NCBI GenBank assembly: GCA_035760985.1
Contig: DASTRX010000209.1
Span: forward strand, 1-64,000
Source: SZUA-265 sp035760985
Lineage (GTDB): Bacteria > Myxococcota_A > Polyangia > Polyangiales > Polyangiaceae
Length of the DNA stretch: 64,000 bases
Direction of reading: 5' to 3'
Part shown: piece after piece, positions 49,285 to 57,804 of the stretch
Layout of the letters: each line of letters begins with the position of its first letter
How positions within the stretch are numbered: position 1 is the stretch's first letter
Made by a program: the position numbers and the translations under genes
Notes under the pieces: generated by a model
The model's input: only the letters and a program-made list of their open reading frames with translations
What the model was told of the DNA's origin: nothing
The model's database searches: none

Positions 49285-49385
49285 GGTACGCGAGGCCTTC
49301 CAGGCAGCCAGAACAAACCCCCGCCCCGGCCCCGCTTTCGCCGCCCGGTGCGAAACATTGCACCCGGCGTGAACGGGGCGCCGGC

Positions 49386-51731
49386 TCAGATCGGGTTGCG
49401 CTCGCGCTGGCAGTTGATGTTGCAGCCGTCGCCGTTGCGCCGGTTGCCGTCATCGCAGGTCTCGTTGCCGTTGGTCTCGCCGTCGCCGCAACGTGGACCG
49501 AACAGGCACTCCGCCGTGCAGCCGCCATAGGAGCCATCGTTCACGCCGTCATCGCACTGCTCGCGGAACATGGCATCGACGACGCCGTCGCCGCAGTGGG
49601 GAGCGCGCACGCAACCGGGAGCGCACGAGCTCGGATCCGTCTCGTAGGCGTCCTGGTTGAAGCCGTTGTCACACTGCTCGGGGCCGTTGATCACGCCATC
49701 GCCGCAGCGCGGGCCCGGCGTGCAGTCCGCCGAGCACCGGTCGTAGCCGGTGCCGTTGAGCGGGCCGTCGTCGCAGCTCTCGTCGGGGGTCACCACGCCG
49801 TTGCCGCACACGCTGCGGCAGGTGGTCACCGGCGCGTTGAAGCCGCGCAGCGTGAGCGTGTAGTTGCTCTCGGTGACGTGGCGTTCCGCCTGGAACACGA
49901 CGATCTCGTTCACGCTGTTCTGGCTGAGCGGCACGTTGATGGTGCTGGTGGTCAAGTCGCCCCCGGCCACATCCTGAACCGTGAGCGTCGAGCCCCGGCC
50001 GTCCTGCGTGAGATCGATGCTGCCCGTGATCTCGCTGTGGATGCCGCCCAGGTCCACCGTCAGCTGCCCGTTGACGAACACCCACACGTCGTCATCGCCC
50101 GTGAAGTTGAGGGTGGCGCTCTCGGCGGGGGCTTCGAACCACTGGCGCACTTCGCTCGTGAAATGGAAGTTGTGCGGCGTGCGGTCCAGCGCGGCGCCGT
50201 CCGTGACGCCCGGCAGCAGCTCATCCAGCGGGAAGAACTGGTTGGCCCCCGTGGCCGAGAACTGGAACGAACCATCATCCAGCAAAGCCAGCGGCAGCGT
50301 GCTGATCACCCGCGTGCTCTGGTTCGAATCGCTGAACCACTGATTGAACGCGGTCGCGATCTGCGCGGCGCTCAGCTGCGGCGCCTGGCTGTCGGCAGCG
50401 GGCTTGCTGCCGTCCAGCGTCCAGGCCCGGGGCGCGGCCCCGTTGAAGGAGAAGCCGAAGGCGGGATCGAACGCCGGCTTGCATTCGACATGTGCCGCCG
50501 CGCCAGCCCCCACGTTGCGGCAGGCCAGCTGAGCCTGGACCATGCCGGGCAAGCGCGGGCTGGTGCGCGGATCGAGCTCGAACTGCGGATGGGCGGGCGT
50601 GAAGTCGCGATAGATGATCGGCAGCTCCAGCACGTCTCCGAGATCGGCGGCGTTGTTCACGCAGTCGTAACCGTCCTCGCGCTGGCAGGTCGGGCTGCAG
50701 CCGTCATCGGGCAAGGTGTTGCCGTCGTCACACTCCTCGTCCAAAAACTTCATGCCGTCGCCGCACACGGCGGCGCAGGTGTACTCGCCGCTGCCGTCGA
50801 CCGGGCTGCCGCAGCGCGGCTCGTTGGTGCAGCTGGCGGTGCAGCCGTCGTACGGCACGTCATTGCCGTCATCGCACTGCTCGCTGCCCTCCTTCAGGCC
50901 GTCCTGGCAATCCGTTGGGCGGCAAGGCTCACCGGGCGCGTCGCACGCGAAGCCGGACTCCAGCCGGCACGTGGCGCCGCACCCGTCGCCCGCGGCCGCG
51001 TTCCCGTCGTCGCAGGTCTCTGAACCCACGACCAGGCCATCCCCGCACTCGGGCTGGCACTTCGCTCCCGGGATCGGGCACAGCCACCCGGTTTCGATCT
51101 GGCACTGGTCCGAGCAACCGTCGCCCGCGGTCGCGTTCGTATCGTCACACTCTTCACCCAGCGCGACGAAGCCGTCACCGCAGACCGCGGTCGATACGCA
51201 GGGCTTGCCGAGCGCGGGACAGGCGTAGCCATTTTCCACCCGGCAGTTGGCGGAGCACCCGTCTTCCCCCTGCTCGTTGCCGTCGTCGCAGGTCTCGTTC
51301 AGCTCGAGCTTGGAGTCGCCGCAGACCTCGACCTGCACGCACGGCTTGCCCGGCTCGCACACGTAGCCGGGCTCGACCACGAGGCAATTGCCGGAGCAGC
51401 CGTCCCCGTCGTCGCGATTGCCGTCATCGCAGGCTTCATCGGCATCCAGATTGAAGTCGGCACATTGCGGCGGTGGCGGCGCCGTGTAGAGCGAGTCGTC
51501 CCCGAGCTGATCGTCATCGACGGTCGGGGCCTCCCCGGAGCCGGCCGCGCCCGCGCTGCCGCCGCTCGACTCGTTCCCTTGAATGACGCTGACGGCGTTA
51601 TCGGCCGAAGAGCCCGGACTGCAGGCGACCGCGCAGGCAGCGCAGGCCGCAACCCAGCAGGCAGCGATCCAGCGAGCAGCGACCACGGATGCGGCGAGCG
51701 CAGTTCTCGAAGAAGAAGCAGGTTGTTGCAT
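49386..51731 (-). CDS. DUF4215 / fibro-slime domain surface lipoprotein
   Basis: The 781-residue product has a lipobox (AVACS, Cys about 37), then some seven DUF4215 Cys-rich repeats with the hallmark C-DGN--DGDGCS-C (ACDDGNRDDGDGCSGNC, TCDDGNEQGEDGCSANC; about 70-350). A fibro-slime (PA14-like) domain fills about 365-632 (IIYRDFTPAHPQFEL, LNFTGDDDVWVFVNGQL, VDLGGIHSEITGSI), then five further repeats run to the C-terminus. The fibro-slime domain is found in Fibrobacter slime and predatory-bacterial surface proteins and probably binds carbohydrate. ATG 51731 is chosen (GGAAC upstream); 51752 is an alternative. It precedes the nucleotidase gene divergently, 273 bp apart. Confidence 0.92.
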   Translation of the reverse strand: MQQPASSSRTALAASVVAARWIAACWVAACAACAVACSPGSSADNAVSVIQGNESSGGSAGAAGSGEAPTVDDDQLGDDSLYTAPPPPQCADFNLDADEACDDGNRDDGDGCSGNCLVVEPGYVCEPGKPCVQVEVCGDSKLELNETCDDGNEQGEDGCSANCRVENGYACPALGKPCVSTAVCGDGFVALGEECDDTNATAGDGCSDQCQIETGWLCPIPGAKCQPECGDGLVVGSETCDDGNAAAGDGCGATCRLESGFACDAPGEPCRPTDCQDGLKEGSEQCDDGNDVPYDGCTASCTNEPRCGSPVDGSGEYTCAAVCGDGMKFLDEECDDGNTLPDDGCSPTCQREDGYDCVNNAADLGDVLELPIIYRDFTPAHPQFELDPRTSPRLPGMVQAQLACRNVGAGAAAHVECKPAFDPAFGFSFNGAAPRAWTLDGSKPAADSQAPQLSAAQIATAFNQWFSDSNQSTRVISTLPLALLDDGSFQFSATGANQFFPLDELLPGVTDGAALDRTPHNFHFTSEVRQWFEAPAESATLNFTGDDDVWVFVNGQLTVDLGGIHSEITGSIDLTQDGRGSTLTVQDVAGGDLTTSTINVPLSQNSVNEIVVFQAERHVTESNYTLTLRGFNAPVTTCRSVCGNGVVTPDESCDDGPLNGTGYDRCSADCTPGPRCGDGVINGPEQCDNGFNQDAYETDPSSCAPGCVRAPHCGDGVVDAMFREQCDDGVNDGSYGGCTAECLFGPRCGDGETNGNETCDDGNRRNGDGCNINCQRERNPI

Positions 51732-52004
51732 GACGTTCCACGGAACAAGCATCAGCTGAAGCAGTGGGCGGTGCGCGGGTGCCCCCGCAGAAAGAAGCGC
51801 GCCGCCGCGAAGGTCGCCGGAGCATCCACTCCCGCAAAAGACCGACGTTCCAACCATACACGGAACGGCGCTCGGGAGCCAGCGCCGCGCGGCGCTCGAA
51901 ATGCCCGATTTTTCGGCTCGATGAGCGGCTCGCTCGCGTTCCGCACACGCACGCGAGGGCGGGCCTTTCCGCCCCGTTTGGAACAATGGCAGATTGCGCC
52001 CGTC

Positions 52005-53489
52005 ATGGATGTCCTCTCGCCGCCCGGTGTACCGCCGCCTGTCGCCCCGCCCCCCGCCGCTCTCTCTGCCGACGCGATCCAGCTGCCGCCCCTGCCCCGG
52101 CGAGTGTTCTGCAACCGTACACTGAACCTGCGCTCGATCCAGGTGGTGGGTTGCGACATGGACTATACGCTGGTCCACTACGACAGCGAGCGCTGGGAGC
52201 AGAGCGCTTACGAGTACATGAAGCGCGCCTTCGAGGCGCGCGGCTGGCCCGTGCATCAGCTGCGCTTCGACCCCGAGCTGGCCACGCTGGGGCTGGTGAT
52301 CGACGTCGAGCGCGGAAACCTGGTGAAGGCCAACCGCTTCGGGCACGTGCGAAATGCCTCGCACGGCACGGCCATGCTCGACTTCGAAGCCTGGCGCGCC
52401 GCGTACGGCACGGCGCCCATCGACCTCGCCGAGGGCCGCTGGCAGTTCATGAACACGCTGTTCTCGCTCTCCGAGGCCTGCCTCTACATGCAGCTCGTCG
52501 ACCTGCTCGACCTGGGCCGGCTCGAGCCGGGGCTGAGCTACCGCGCCCTGTACGGCGAGGTGCGGCGCGTTCTGGACGCCACGCACCTCGAGGGCTCGCT
52601 GAAAGCGGAGATCCTGTCCGATCCCAGCCGCTACGTGATCCTCGATGAAGAGCTGCCCAAGGCGCTCTGGGAGCTCAAGGCGGCGGGCAAGCAGCTGCTG
52701 CTGATCACCAACTCCGAGTGGTCCTACACGCAGAGCATGATGAGCTACGCCTTCGATCGCTTTCTCCCGAGCGGCACCTGGCGCGAGCTGTTCACGCTGG
52801 TGATCGTGCAGGCGCGCAAGCCGGAGTTCTTCTCGCGCAGCTCCCCGGTGTTCCGGCTCGTCGACGAGCCGAGCCGCTACACGCCGCACATCGGCGCGCT
52901 GAAGGCCGGCGACGTCTACCTGGGCGGTGACGCGCGCGCCGTCGAGTCGAGCCTGGGGGTCGAGCCGGACCACATCCTGTATATCGGCGACCACATCTTC
53001 GCCGACGTGCACGTGAGCAAGGACATCCTGCGCTGGCGCACGGCGCTGGTGGTGAGAGAGCTGGAGCGCGAGCTGGAAGCGCTGGTCGCGTTCCGGCCCG
53101 GCCAGGTCCAGCTCGACATCGCCATGACGGAGAAGGTGCTGCTCGAGCACCAGCTCTCCGGCATGCGGCTGGAGCTGATGCGCAACCTGCGCCAGCCCCC
53201 GCCCGGCTTCGATGCCGAGCGCGCGAACGCGGAGATCCGCGCCTTTCGCGGCAGGCTGGTGGAGCTCGATCAGCGCATCGCGCCGCTGGCGCGCCAGTCC
53301 AACGAGCTGCTGAACGAGCGCTGGGGCCCGATCATGCGCTGCGGCGCCGACAAGAGCCACCTGGCGCGGCAGATCGAGCGCTACGCCGACCTGTACATGT
53401 CGCGCGTGTCCAACCTGCTCGCCTACACGCCCTTCGCGTACCTGCGCGCGCCGCGCGTCGACCTGCCGCACGAGGTCGATCTCGACTGA
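52005..53489 (+). CDS. HAD-IG family 5'-nucleotidase
   Basis: The 494-residue cytoplasmic protein belongs to the HAD-IG 5'-nucleotidase family (NT5C2-like, PF05761). The nucleophile motif is DMDYTLVHY (about residues 52-60), with LLITNSEWSYT (motif II Thr/Ser), and YIGDHIFADV supplies the metal-binding Asp. The long C-terminal helical region (RELERELEALVAFR to RSNELLNERWG) is typical of the family. ATG 52005 is used; a frame opens further upstream but lacks family sequence. It would dephosphorylate purine nucleotides. It is divergent from the DUF4215 gene and 86 bp upstream of the muramidase gene. Confidence 0.92.
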   Translation: MDVLSPPGVPPPVAPPPAALSADAIQLPPLPRRVFCNRTLNLRSIQVVGCDMDYTLVHYDSERWEQSAYEYMKRAFEARGWPVHQLRFDPELATLGLVIDVERGNLVKANRFGHVRNASHGTAMLDFEAWRAAYGTAPIDLAEGRWQFMNTLFSLSEACLYMQLVDLLDLGRLEPGLSYRALYGEVRRVLDATHLEGSLKAEILSDPSRYVILDEELPKALWELKAAGKQLLLITNSEWSYTQSMMSYAFDRFLPSGTWRELFTLVIVQARKPEFFSRSSPVFRLVDEPSRYTPHIGALKAGDVYLGGDARAVESSLGVEPDHILYIGDHIFADVHVSKDILRWRTALVVRELERELEALVAFRPGQVQLDIAMTEKVLLEHQLSGMRLELMRNLRQPPPGFDAERANAEIRAFRGRLVELDQRIAPLARQSNELLNERWGPIMRCGADKSHLARQIERYADLYMSRVSNLLAYTPFAYLRAPRVDLPHEVDLD

Positions 53490-53575
53490 CGGCTCAGGAA
53501 GCTTGAGTCCTCGCCACGCCTTGGCTATTTCCGGCCGCAGCGCGGCGACCGCCCGCCGAAAGGAAGAGAACGAGC

Positions 53576-54967
53576 ATGTGGGGTATCGACCGTCTATCCG
53601 CCGGAGAGCTGGGCAACACCCGGCGCCGCCTGCGCAACTCCTCCGTCGCTCTGCTCTCGCAGGCCTCGGCCGTCGATCGTCACGGGCGCCCTGTGCTCGA
53701 CGTGCTGGAGGAGCTCGGGGTGCGTCCGCTGCGCATCTTCGCGGGCGAGCATGGCTTCGACGGCGTGGCCCAGGCCGAAGAAGCCGTACCCACGCTGGAC
53801 ATTCCGCGGGGACACCCGGCACTCGGAGCGCGCGAGCCGCGCCCCGGCTCGCTCTCGTCCGGAGCCAACGGCCTGTCCGCGGAAGCGAGCCGCGCGGCGT
53901 TCGAGGCGGGCGCGCTCGACACGGCCTCTGGACCTCCTCCGAACGCCCCGGAAGAGCCCGCACCGGAAGCCGAGCCGCGCCAGCCGTCGCTGCCCCCGCA
54001 GATCATCAGCTTGTACGGCAGCGATCGCGAGTCGCTCTCGCCCAAGCCGGAGCAGCTGGCGGGGCTCGACATCCTGCTGATCGATCTGATGGACGTCGGC
54101 AGCCGCTACTACACCTTTGTCTGGACGGCGCTGCTCGCGGCACGCGCCGCGGCGCAGGCCGGCGTGCACACGCTGGTGCTCGACCGCCCGAATCCGATCT
54201 CGGGCGATCCCAACACGGTCGAGGGCACACCGCAAGCCCCGGGCTTCACCTCCTTCGTGGGCCTGGAATCGATTCCGATCCGGCACGCGATGACGGTCGG
54301 CGAGCTGCTGCTGCATTTCATGGCGCGCGACGGGCACGCGCTGGGGCCGGACGGAGCCATCTCGATCGTCGCGCCACGCGGCTGGGAGCGCCTGCGCACC
54401 GCGCGCGCCTGGGCGCGCCCCTTCGTTGCGCCCTCCCCGAACATGCCCACGGTCGAGACGGCGCTCGTCTACCCGGGCGGCTGTCTGATCGAGGGCACGA
54501 ACCTCTCGGAAGGGCGCGGGACCACGTTGCCGTTCCAGACCGTGGGCGCGCCGTTCCTCGACGGCGCGGCGCTGGCGCGCGCGATGGTCGATGCGCGCTT
54601 GCCCGGAGTGATGGTGCGGCCACAGTCCTTCCGCCCCACCTTCGAGAAGCATGCCGGTCAGCTCTGTCAGGGCGTCGTGCTGCACGTGACCGATCCGCAG
54701 CTGTTCCGACCCGTGACGACGTATCTGACGCTGCTCCACCTCGCGCGGCAGCAAGCGCCGGACTCGTTCGAGTTCCTGACGCGTGCGTACGAGTTCGAGA
54801 CAACCATTCCCGCGTTCGATTTGCTGACCGGCTCGGATGCGGCGCGCAAAGCGTTGCTCGCTGGCTCGAGCGTGGATGAGCTGGTGAGCACCGTCGTGCC
54901 GGTGGGCGAAGATTGGTACGAGCAGCTTCGGAACATCGAAGCGCTCGTCGCGAAGGCGCACGCCTGA
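53576..54967 (+). CDS. NamZ-type exo-N-acetylmuramidase (DUF1343)
   Basis: The 463-residue protein matches the DUF1343/NamZ family, which removes N-acetylmuramic acid from peptidoglycan fragments. Landmarks are NSSVALLSQASAVD, PLRIFAGEHGFDG, ILLIDLMDVGSRYYTFVWT, VLDRPNPISGDPNTVEG and GCLIEGTNLSEGRGTTLPFQ. A Pro/Glu/Ala-rich insert at about 85-140 is longer than usual and probably a surface loop. There is no signal peptide, in line with cytoplasmic cell-wall recycling, though some relatives are exported. GGAAG precedes the ATG. An operon with the upstream nucleotidase is possible (86 bp). The candidate sRNA lies downstream. Confidence 0.9.
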   Translation: MWGIDRLSAGELGNTRRRLRNSSVALLSQASAVDRHGRPVLDVLEELGVRPLRIFAGEHGFDGVAQAEEAVPTLDIPRGHPALGAREPRPGSLSSGANGLSAEASRAAFEAGALDTASGPPPNAPEEPAPEAEPRQPSLPPQIISLYGSDRESLSPKPEQLAGLDILLIDLMDVGSRYYTFVWTALLAARAAAQAGVHTLVLDRPNPISGDPNTVEGTPQAPGFTSFVGLESIPIRHAMTVGELLLHFMARDGHALGPDGAISIVAPRGWERLRTARAWARPFVAPSPNMPTVETALVYPGGCLIEGTNLSEGRGTTLPFQTVGAPFLDGAALARAMVDARLPGVMVRPQSFRPTFEKHAGQLCQGVVLHVTDPQLFRPVTTYLTLLHLARQQAPDSFEFLTRAYEFETTIPAFDLLTGSDAARKALLAGSSVDELVSTVVPVGEDWYEQLRNIEALVAKAHA

Positions 54968-55044
54968 GCGGATCGCTCCCAGGCATCACTCTCGAAACGT
55001 GATTCGTCAGATCTGAAATGCACGCTCGACATCGTGCGCGCTAG

Positions 55045-55058
55045 GTGACGAAAATCAC
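55045..55058. promoter_or_regulatory. Possible activator site upstream of the sigma-54 promoter
   Basis: GTGA-N6-TCAC is a dyad about 15 bp upstream of the -24 element. Its GTGATTTTCGTCA sense on the minus strand resembles GTGATTCGTCA on the plus strand at 54999-55009. Paired sites upstream of a -24/-12 promoter are what an NtrC-type activator would use. Confidence 0.4.
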
Positions 55059-55071
55059 AACCTGCGCTTGC

Positions 55072-55087
55072 TGGCACGAGCCGTGCA
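55072..55087 (+). promoter_or_regulatory. Sigma-54 promoter (-24/-12)
   Basis: TGGCACGAGCCGTGCA fits the consensus TGGCACG-N4-TTGCA with one mismatch (G for the first T of TTGC). GG at 55073-55074 and GC at 55085-55086 have the invariant spacing. The expected start is 12 nt past the -12 C, near 55098. Confidence 0.75.
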
Positions 55088-55097
55088 CTACATGCGG

Positions 55098-55253
55098 GCA
55101 GAGACGAACGAGGCTGCGAGAAAGCAACCCGCTCGACTCGACCTGTTCTGCGCGGGTCATGCCCCTTACCCCCCCCGGGGGCGGATTCGCGCACCTACTC
55201 CGAGCAGCGACGGCGCTTCTTCCCCCCCGGAAGCCTGTCGCTGCTCTTTTTTT
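55098..55253 (+). ncRNA. Candidate sRNA, Pxr-like
   Basis: About 156 nt between the sigma-54 promoter and an intrinsic terminator contain no coding sequence. GCAGA (55098-55102) can pair with TCTGC (55147-55151). A second stem pairs TGCGCG (55149-55154) with CGCGCA (55188-55193) and, inside, GCCCC (55161-55165) with GGGGC (55178-55182), leaving an apical loop with eight C (55169-55176). The terminator stem carries a second loop with seven C (55222-55228). C-runs exposed in loops suit pairing to G-rich ribosome-binding sites. Pxr of Myxococcus xanthus is a sigma-54-dependent developmental sRNA whose known phenotype mutation lies in a run of seven cytosines. The first two stems compete, so the real fold needs testing. 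Confidence 0.7.
55202..55253 (+). terminator. Intrinsic terminator of the candidate sRNA
   Basis: GAGCAGCGAC (55202-55211) pairs perfectly with GTCGCTGCTC (55237-55246), continued by GGC/GCC and TTC/GAA, and is followed directly by seven T (55247-55253). It works only in the plus direction; the convergent minus-strand gene ends 150 bp further on. Confidence 0.9.
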
Positions 55254-55405
55254 GTCCATCGCAGCAACTCGCCGTCGCGCGGCGGTGCTCCACTTGTCCA
55301 CAAGTTCCCAGCAGCGGCCTGTGAGCAAGCGGTCAGGAACAGGGGCTCGCCACTGGGCGCACGCCGGTGCGCATCAGGAAGTGCCTGCTGAGCGACTCGG
55401 CGCCG

Positions 55406-56794
55406 TCAGGGGCGCATGAGCTGCTCGAGAGCGGTCGCGTCGGTCGGCAGGGCGCCCGTCAGGCGTTCGTGGCCCGTCTCGGTGACGAGGACGTCGTCTT
55501 CGATGCGGATGCCTCGCACATCGCTGAACTGGGCCAGGCGCTCGCGATCGAGCGCGCGGTCCAGCGGGCTCCCCGGCGGGATCGCCTGGAGCGCATCCGG
55601 GATCTGATAGAAGCCGGGCTCGATGGTGACCACCATGCCGGGGCGGAGGTCGCGGTCGAGGCGCAGGTAGCGGTAGCTCGGGTCGAGCTGCCGGCTGCGG
55701 CCGGGGGCGTAGCCCGCGCGGTCGCCGAGGTCTTCCATGTCATGCACGTCGAGGCCCAGCAGGTGCCCGACGCCGTGGGGATAAAAGAGCGCGACCGCGT
55801 GCAGCTCGAGCAGGGAGTCGAGCGCACCGGAGAACAGGCCGAGGTCGATCAAGCACTGGAGCAGCGTGCGCTGCGAGATCCGGTGCACGTCCCGGTAGCG
55901 GGCGCCGGGGCGCACGGCGGCGCAGGCCGCCTGCTGCGCCGCCTCCACCGCTTGATGCAGGACGCGCTGCGTCGGCGAGTACCGGCCCGATACGGGCCAG
56001 GTGCGGGTGACGTCGGCGGCCCAGCCCTCCGGCGTCTCCGCGCCCACGTCGGCCAGCAACAGATCGCCGGCGGCGAGCACGCGCCCGTGGCTCTGCGCGT
56101 GCAGGATCTGCCCTTCGACGGTCACGATCGGCGGGTATGCGAGCGTCATCCCGGAGCCCACGATCACGCTTTCCATGGCGGCTCGCACCTGGGCCTCGCG
56201 CAGCCCCGGCGCGCTGCAGCGCAGGCCTGCGCGATGAGCCTCGACCGTGACCGCTGCCGCCTGGCGCAGCTGATCGAGAGCCGCCGCGTCGTGGCTCAGC
56301 CGCAGCTCGATCAGGGCATCGGCGAGCGCCAGGTCCCGCGGCTCCGGCGCCTGCGCGCGGATCGCGCGCCCGAGACGCGCCGCGAGCCACTCCGCGGCCT
56401 GCGGATCCTGGGGCGCGATGGTGGCCGCGTCCTCTGCCGAGCCCAGCTCGGAGAGCGGGCGAACCTCCAGCTCCAGCTCGCGCGCCAGGTCCTCCAGCGT
56501 GGGCTCGGGCCCATGCCAGAGCCGAGCCTCCGGATCCGGCGCCGGGGCGTACAGCCGAGCCTGCCCGGGCTCGATCCACAGGGCCGCGCCGGGCAGCTGC
56601 CGGCCGAGACAGTAAAGAAAATGGCTCTCGGCGCGAAAGGGATGGCAATTGTGAGGGAAATTGCGCGGCCTCGGCCAGCCCGAGGCCAGCAGCGCCGGGC
56701 CGCGCAGCAGCGCCTGCAGGCGCTGCCGGCGCGCCACGAAGGTCTGAGGAGTGCTCTGCCCGGGCCAGGAATGCGCCGAATTCACATCCACCAT
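55406..56794 (-). CDS. pepP: Aminopeptidase P (M24 Xaa-Pro peptidase)
   Basis: PepP cleaves N-terminal residues that precede proline. The 462-residue cytoplasmic enzyme has the creatinase N-domain (about 15-170: RRQRLQALLRGPALLASG, SHFLYCLGRQLPGA) and the pita-bread M24 domain. The five metal ligands are visible in LLLADVGAE, WAADVTRTW, FYPHGVGHLLGLDVHD, VTIEPGFY and GIRIEDDVLV. ATG 56794 is preferred to GTG 56803. It is divergent from the DUF692 gene, with only 29 bp between start codons, so their promoters must overlap or be internal. Confidence 0.93.
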   Translation of the reverse strand: MVDVNSAHSWPGQSTPQTFVARRQRLQALLRGPALLASGWPRPRNFPHNCHPFRAESHFLYCLGRQLPGAALWIEPGQARLYAPAPDPEARLWHGPEPTLEDLARELELEVRPLSELGSAEDAATIAPQDPQAAEWLAARLGRAIRAQAPEPRDLALADALIELRLSHDAAALDQLRQAAAVTVEAHRAGLRCSAPGLREAQVRAAMESVIVGSGMTLAYPPIVTVEGQILHAQSHGRVLAAGDLLLADVGAETPEGWAADVTRTWPVSGRYSPTQRVLHQAVEAAQQAACAAVRPGARYRDVHRISQRTLLQCLIDLGLFSGALDSLLELHAVALFYPHGVGHLLGLDVHDMEDLGDRAGYAPGRSRQLDPSYRYLRLDRDLRPGMVVTIEPGFYQIPDALQAIPPGSPLDRALDRERLAQFSDVRGIRIEDDVLVTETGHERLTGALPTDATALEQLMRP

Positions 56795-56823
56795 TTGCCA
56801 CACAATTTGGGATAGTGGTCGGC

Positions 56824-57804
56824 ATGACGAAGCCCCGGCTGGGTGTTCCAGATCTCGGGATCGGCGTGGGGCTGCGGGTCCCGCACTACCGGCACATCCT
56901 CAGCCAGCGCCCCGCGCTCGATTTCTTCGAGATCATCAGTGAAAATTTCATGGTGGAGGGGGGCAAGCCCATCTACCACCTGGAGCAGGTGCTGGAGCAC
57001 TACCCGCTGATCCAGCACGGCGTCTCGTTGAGCATCGGCGGGCCCGATGAGCCGGAGCCCAGCTACCTGGCGCGCTTGAAGCAGCTGGTGCGCAAGGTGA
57101 AGCCGGCCTGGCTCAGCGATCACTTCTGCTGGTGCGGAGTGCCGGGAGCTCATCTGCACGACCTGTTGCCCCTGCCCTACACCTGGGAAGCCGTGGAGCG
57201 GGTGGCGGAGCGCGCGCGCCGGATACAGGACTACCTGGAGGTGCCCTTCGCGCTCGAAAACACCTCCAGCTACATGACGTACACTTCGAGCGAGATGAGC
57301 GAGTGGCAGTTCATCTCGGAGATCGCCGAGCGCGCGGACATCGGTCTGATGTTCGATGTGAACAACGTGTACGTCTCGGCCTACAACCACGGCTTCGATG
57401 CGCGCGAGTTCATCCGTTCGGTGCCGCACGAGCGGATCGTGCAGATCCACCTCGCGGGCCACACCAACCTCGGCAAGTACATCATCGATACGCACCGCGG
57501 CCATGTGATCGACGAGGTCTGGGAGCTGTATCGCGAGACGATTCGCCTGAGCGGCCCTGTATCCACGCTGATCGAATGGGACGACGAGATCCCGGAGTGG
57601 CACGTGCTGGCAGCGGAGGCGGAGAAGGCGCGCGCAGCGCGCAATGAAGCGCTGGGGCTCAGCGCCACGCCGAGCGCGGGCGAACCCGCCCCGGCGCGAG
57701 CCCCCGCCGCGCCTCACGGCGTGAACCACAGCGGCCGGCACGGCGGTCCGCGCGAGCTGGCGGCGCTCGAAGAGAGCAGCCTCGGGGCGGCCATTGCCGA
57801 ATAG
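56824..57804 (+). CDS. DUF692 multinuclear iron oxygenase (MbnB/BufB family)
   Basis: The 326-residue protein matches DUF692, TIM-barrel iron enzymes that modify Cys or other residues of peptides (MbnB makes oxazolone-thioamide in methanobactin; BufB acts on bufferins). Landmarks are GIGVGLRVPHYRH, FFEIISENFM, HGVSLSIGG, WLSDHFCWCG, ALENTSSYMTY, GLMFDVNNVYVSAYNH and IHLAGHT, which carry the His/Glu/Asp iron ligands. The last 50 residues (from about 285) form an Ala/Pro/Gly/His tail not usual in the family. It overlaps the DUF2063 partner gene. No precursor peptide gene is seen next to it. Start ATG 56824; GTG 56815 is possible. Confidence 0.93.
   Translation: MTKPRLGVPDLGIGVGLRVPHYRHILSQRPALDFFEIISENFMVEGGKPIYHLEQVLEHYPLIQHGVSLSIGGPDEPEPSYLARLKQLVRKVKPAWLSDHFCWCGVPGAHLHDLLPLPYTWEAVERVAERARRIQDYLEVPFALENTSSYMTYTSSEMSEWQFISEIAERADIGLMFDVNNVYVSAYNHGFDAREFIRSVPHERIVQIHLAGHTNLGKYIIDTHRGHVIDEVWELYRETIRLSGPVSTLIEWDDEIPEWHVLAAEAEKARAARNEALGLSATPSAGEPAPARAPAAPHGVNHSGRHGGPRELAALEESSLGAAIAE

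Larger units (their letters stand above)
54968..55405. other. Interval holding the candidate sRNA
   Basis: It contains the activator-like dyad, the sigma-54 promoter, the sRNA and its terminator. From 55254 to 55405 I see nothing more. Confidence 0.7.

Noticed and set aside
50315..50345. tRNA T-loop-like GGTTCGAATC
   Set aside because: It lies within the fibro-slime coding sequence and no acceptor or anticodon stem can be formed around it.
49068..51023. A 651-codon plus-strand frame opposite the DUF4215 protein
   Set aside because: The minus-strand gene has clear repeats, a lipobox and a fibro-slime domain; this frame has none.
55202..55253. Terminator serving the muramidase gene at 53576
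   Set aside because: It is 235 bp past the stop and lies behind its own sigma-54 promoter; assignment to the sRNA fits better, although read-through from the upstream gene may also end here.
54968..55405. Methanobactin/bufferin precursor gene near the DUF692 pair
   Set aside because: I looked for short Cys-containing frames with start codons here and in 56795-56823 and 58697-58808; none has a leader or Cys pattern.
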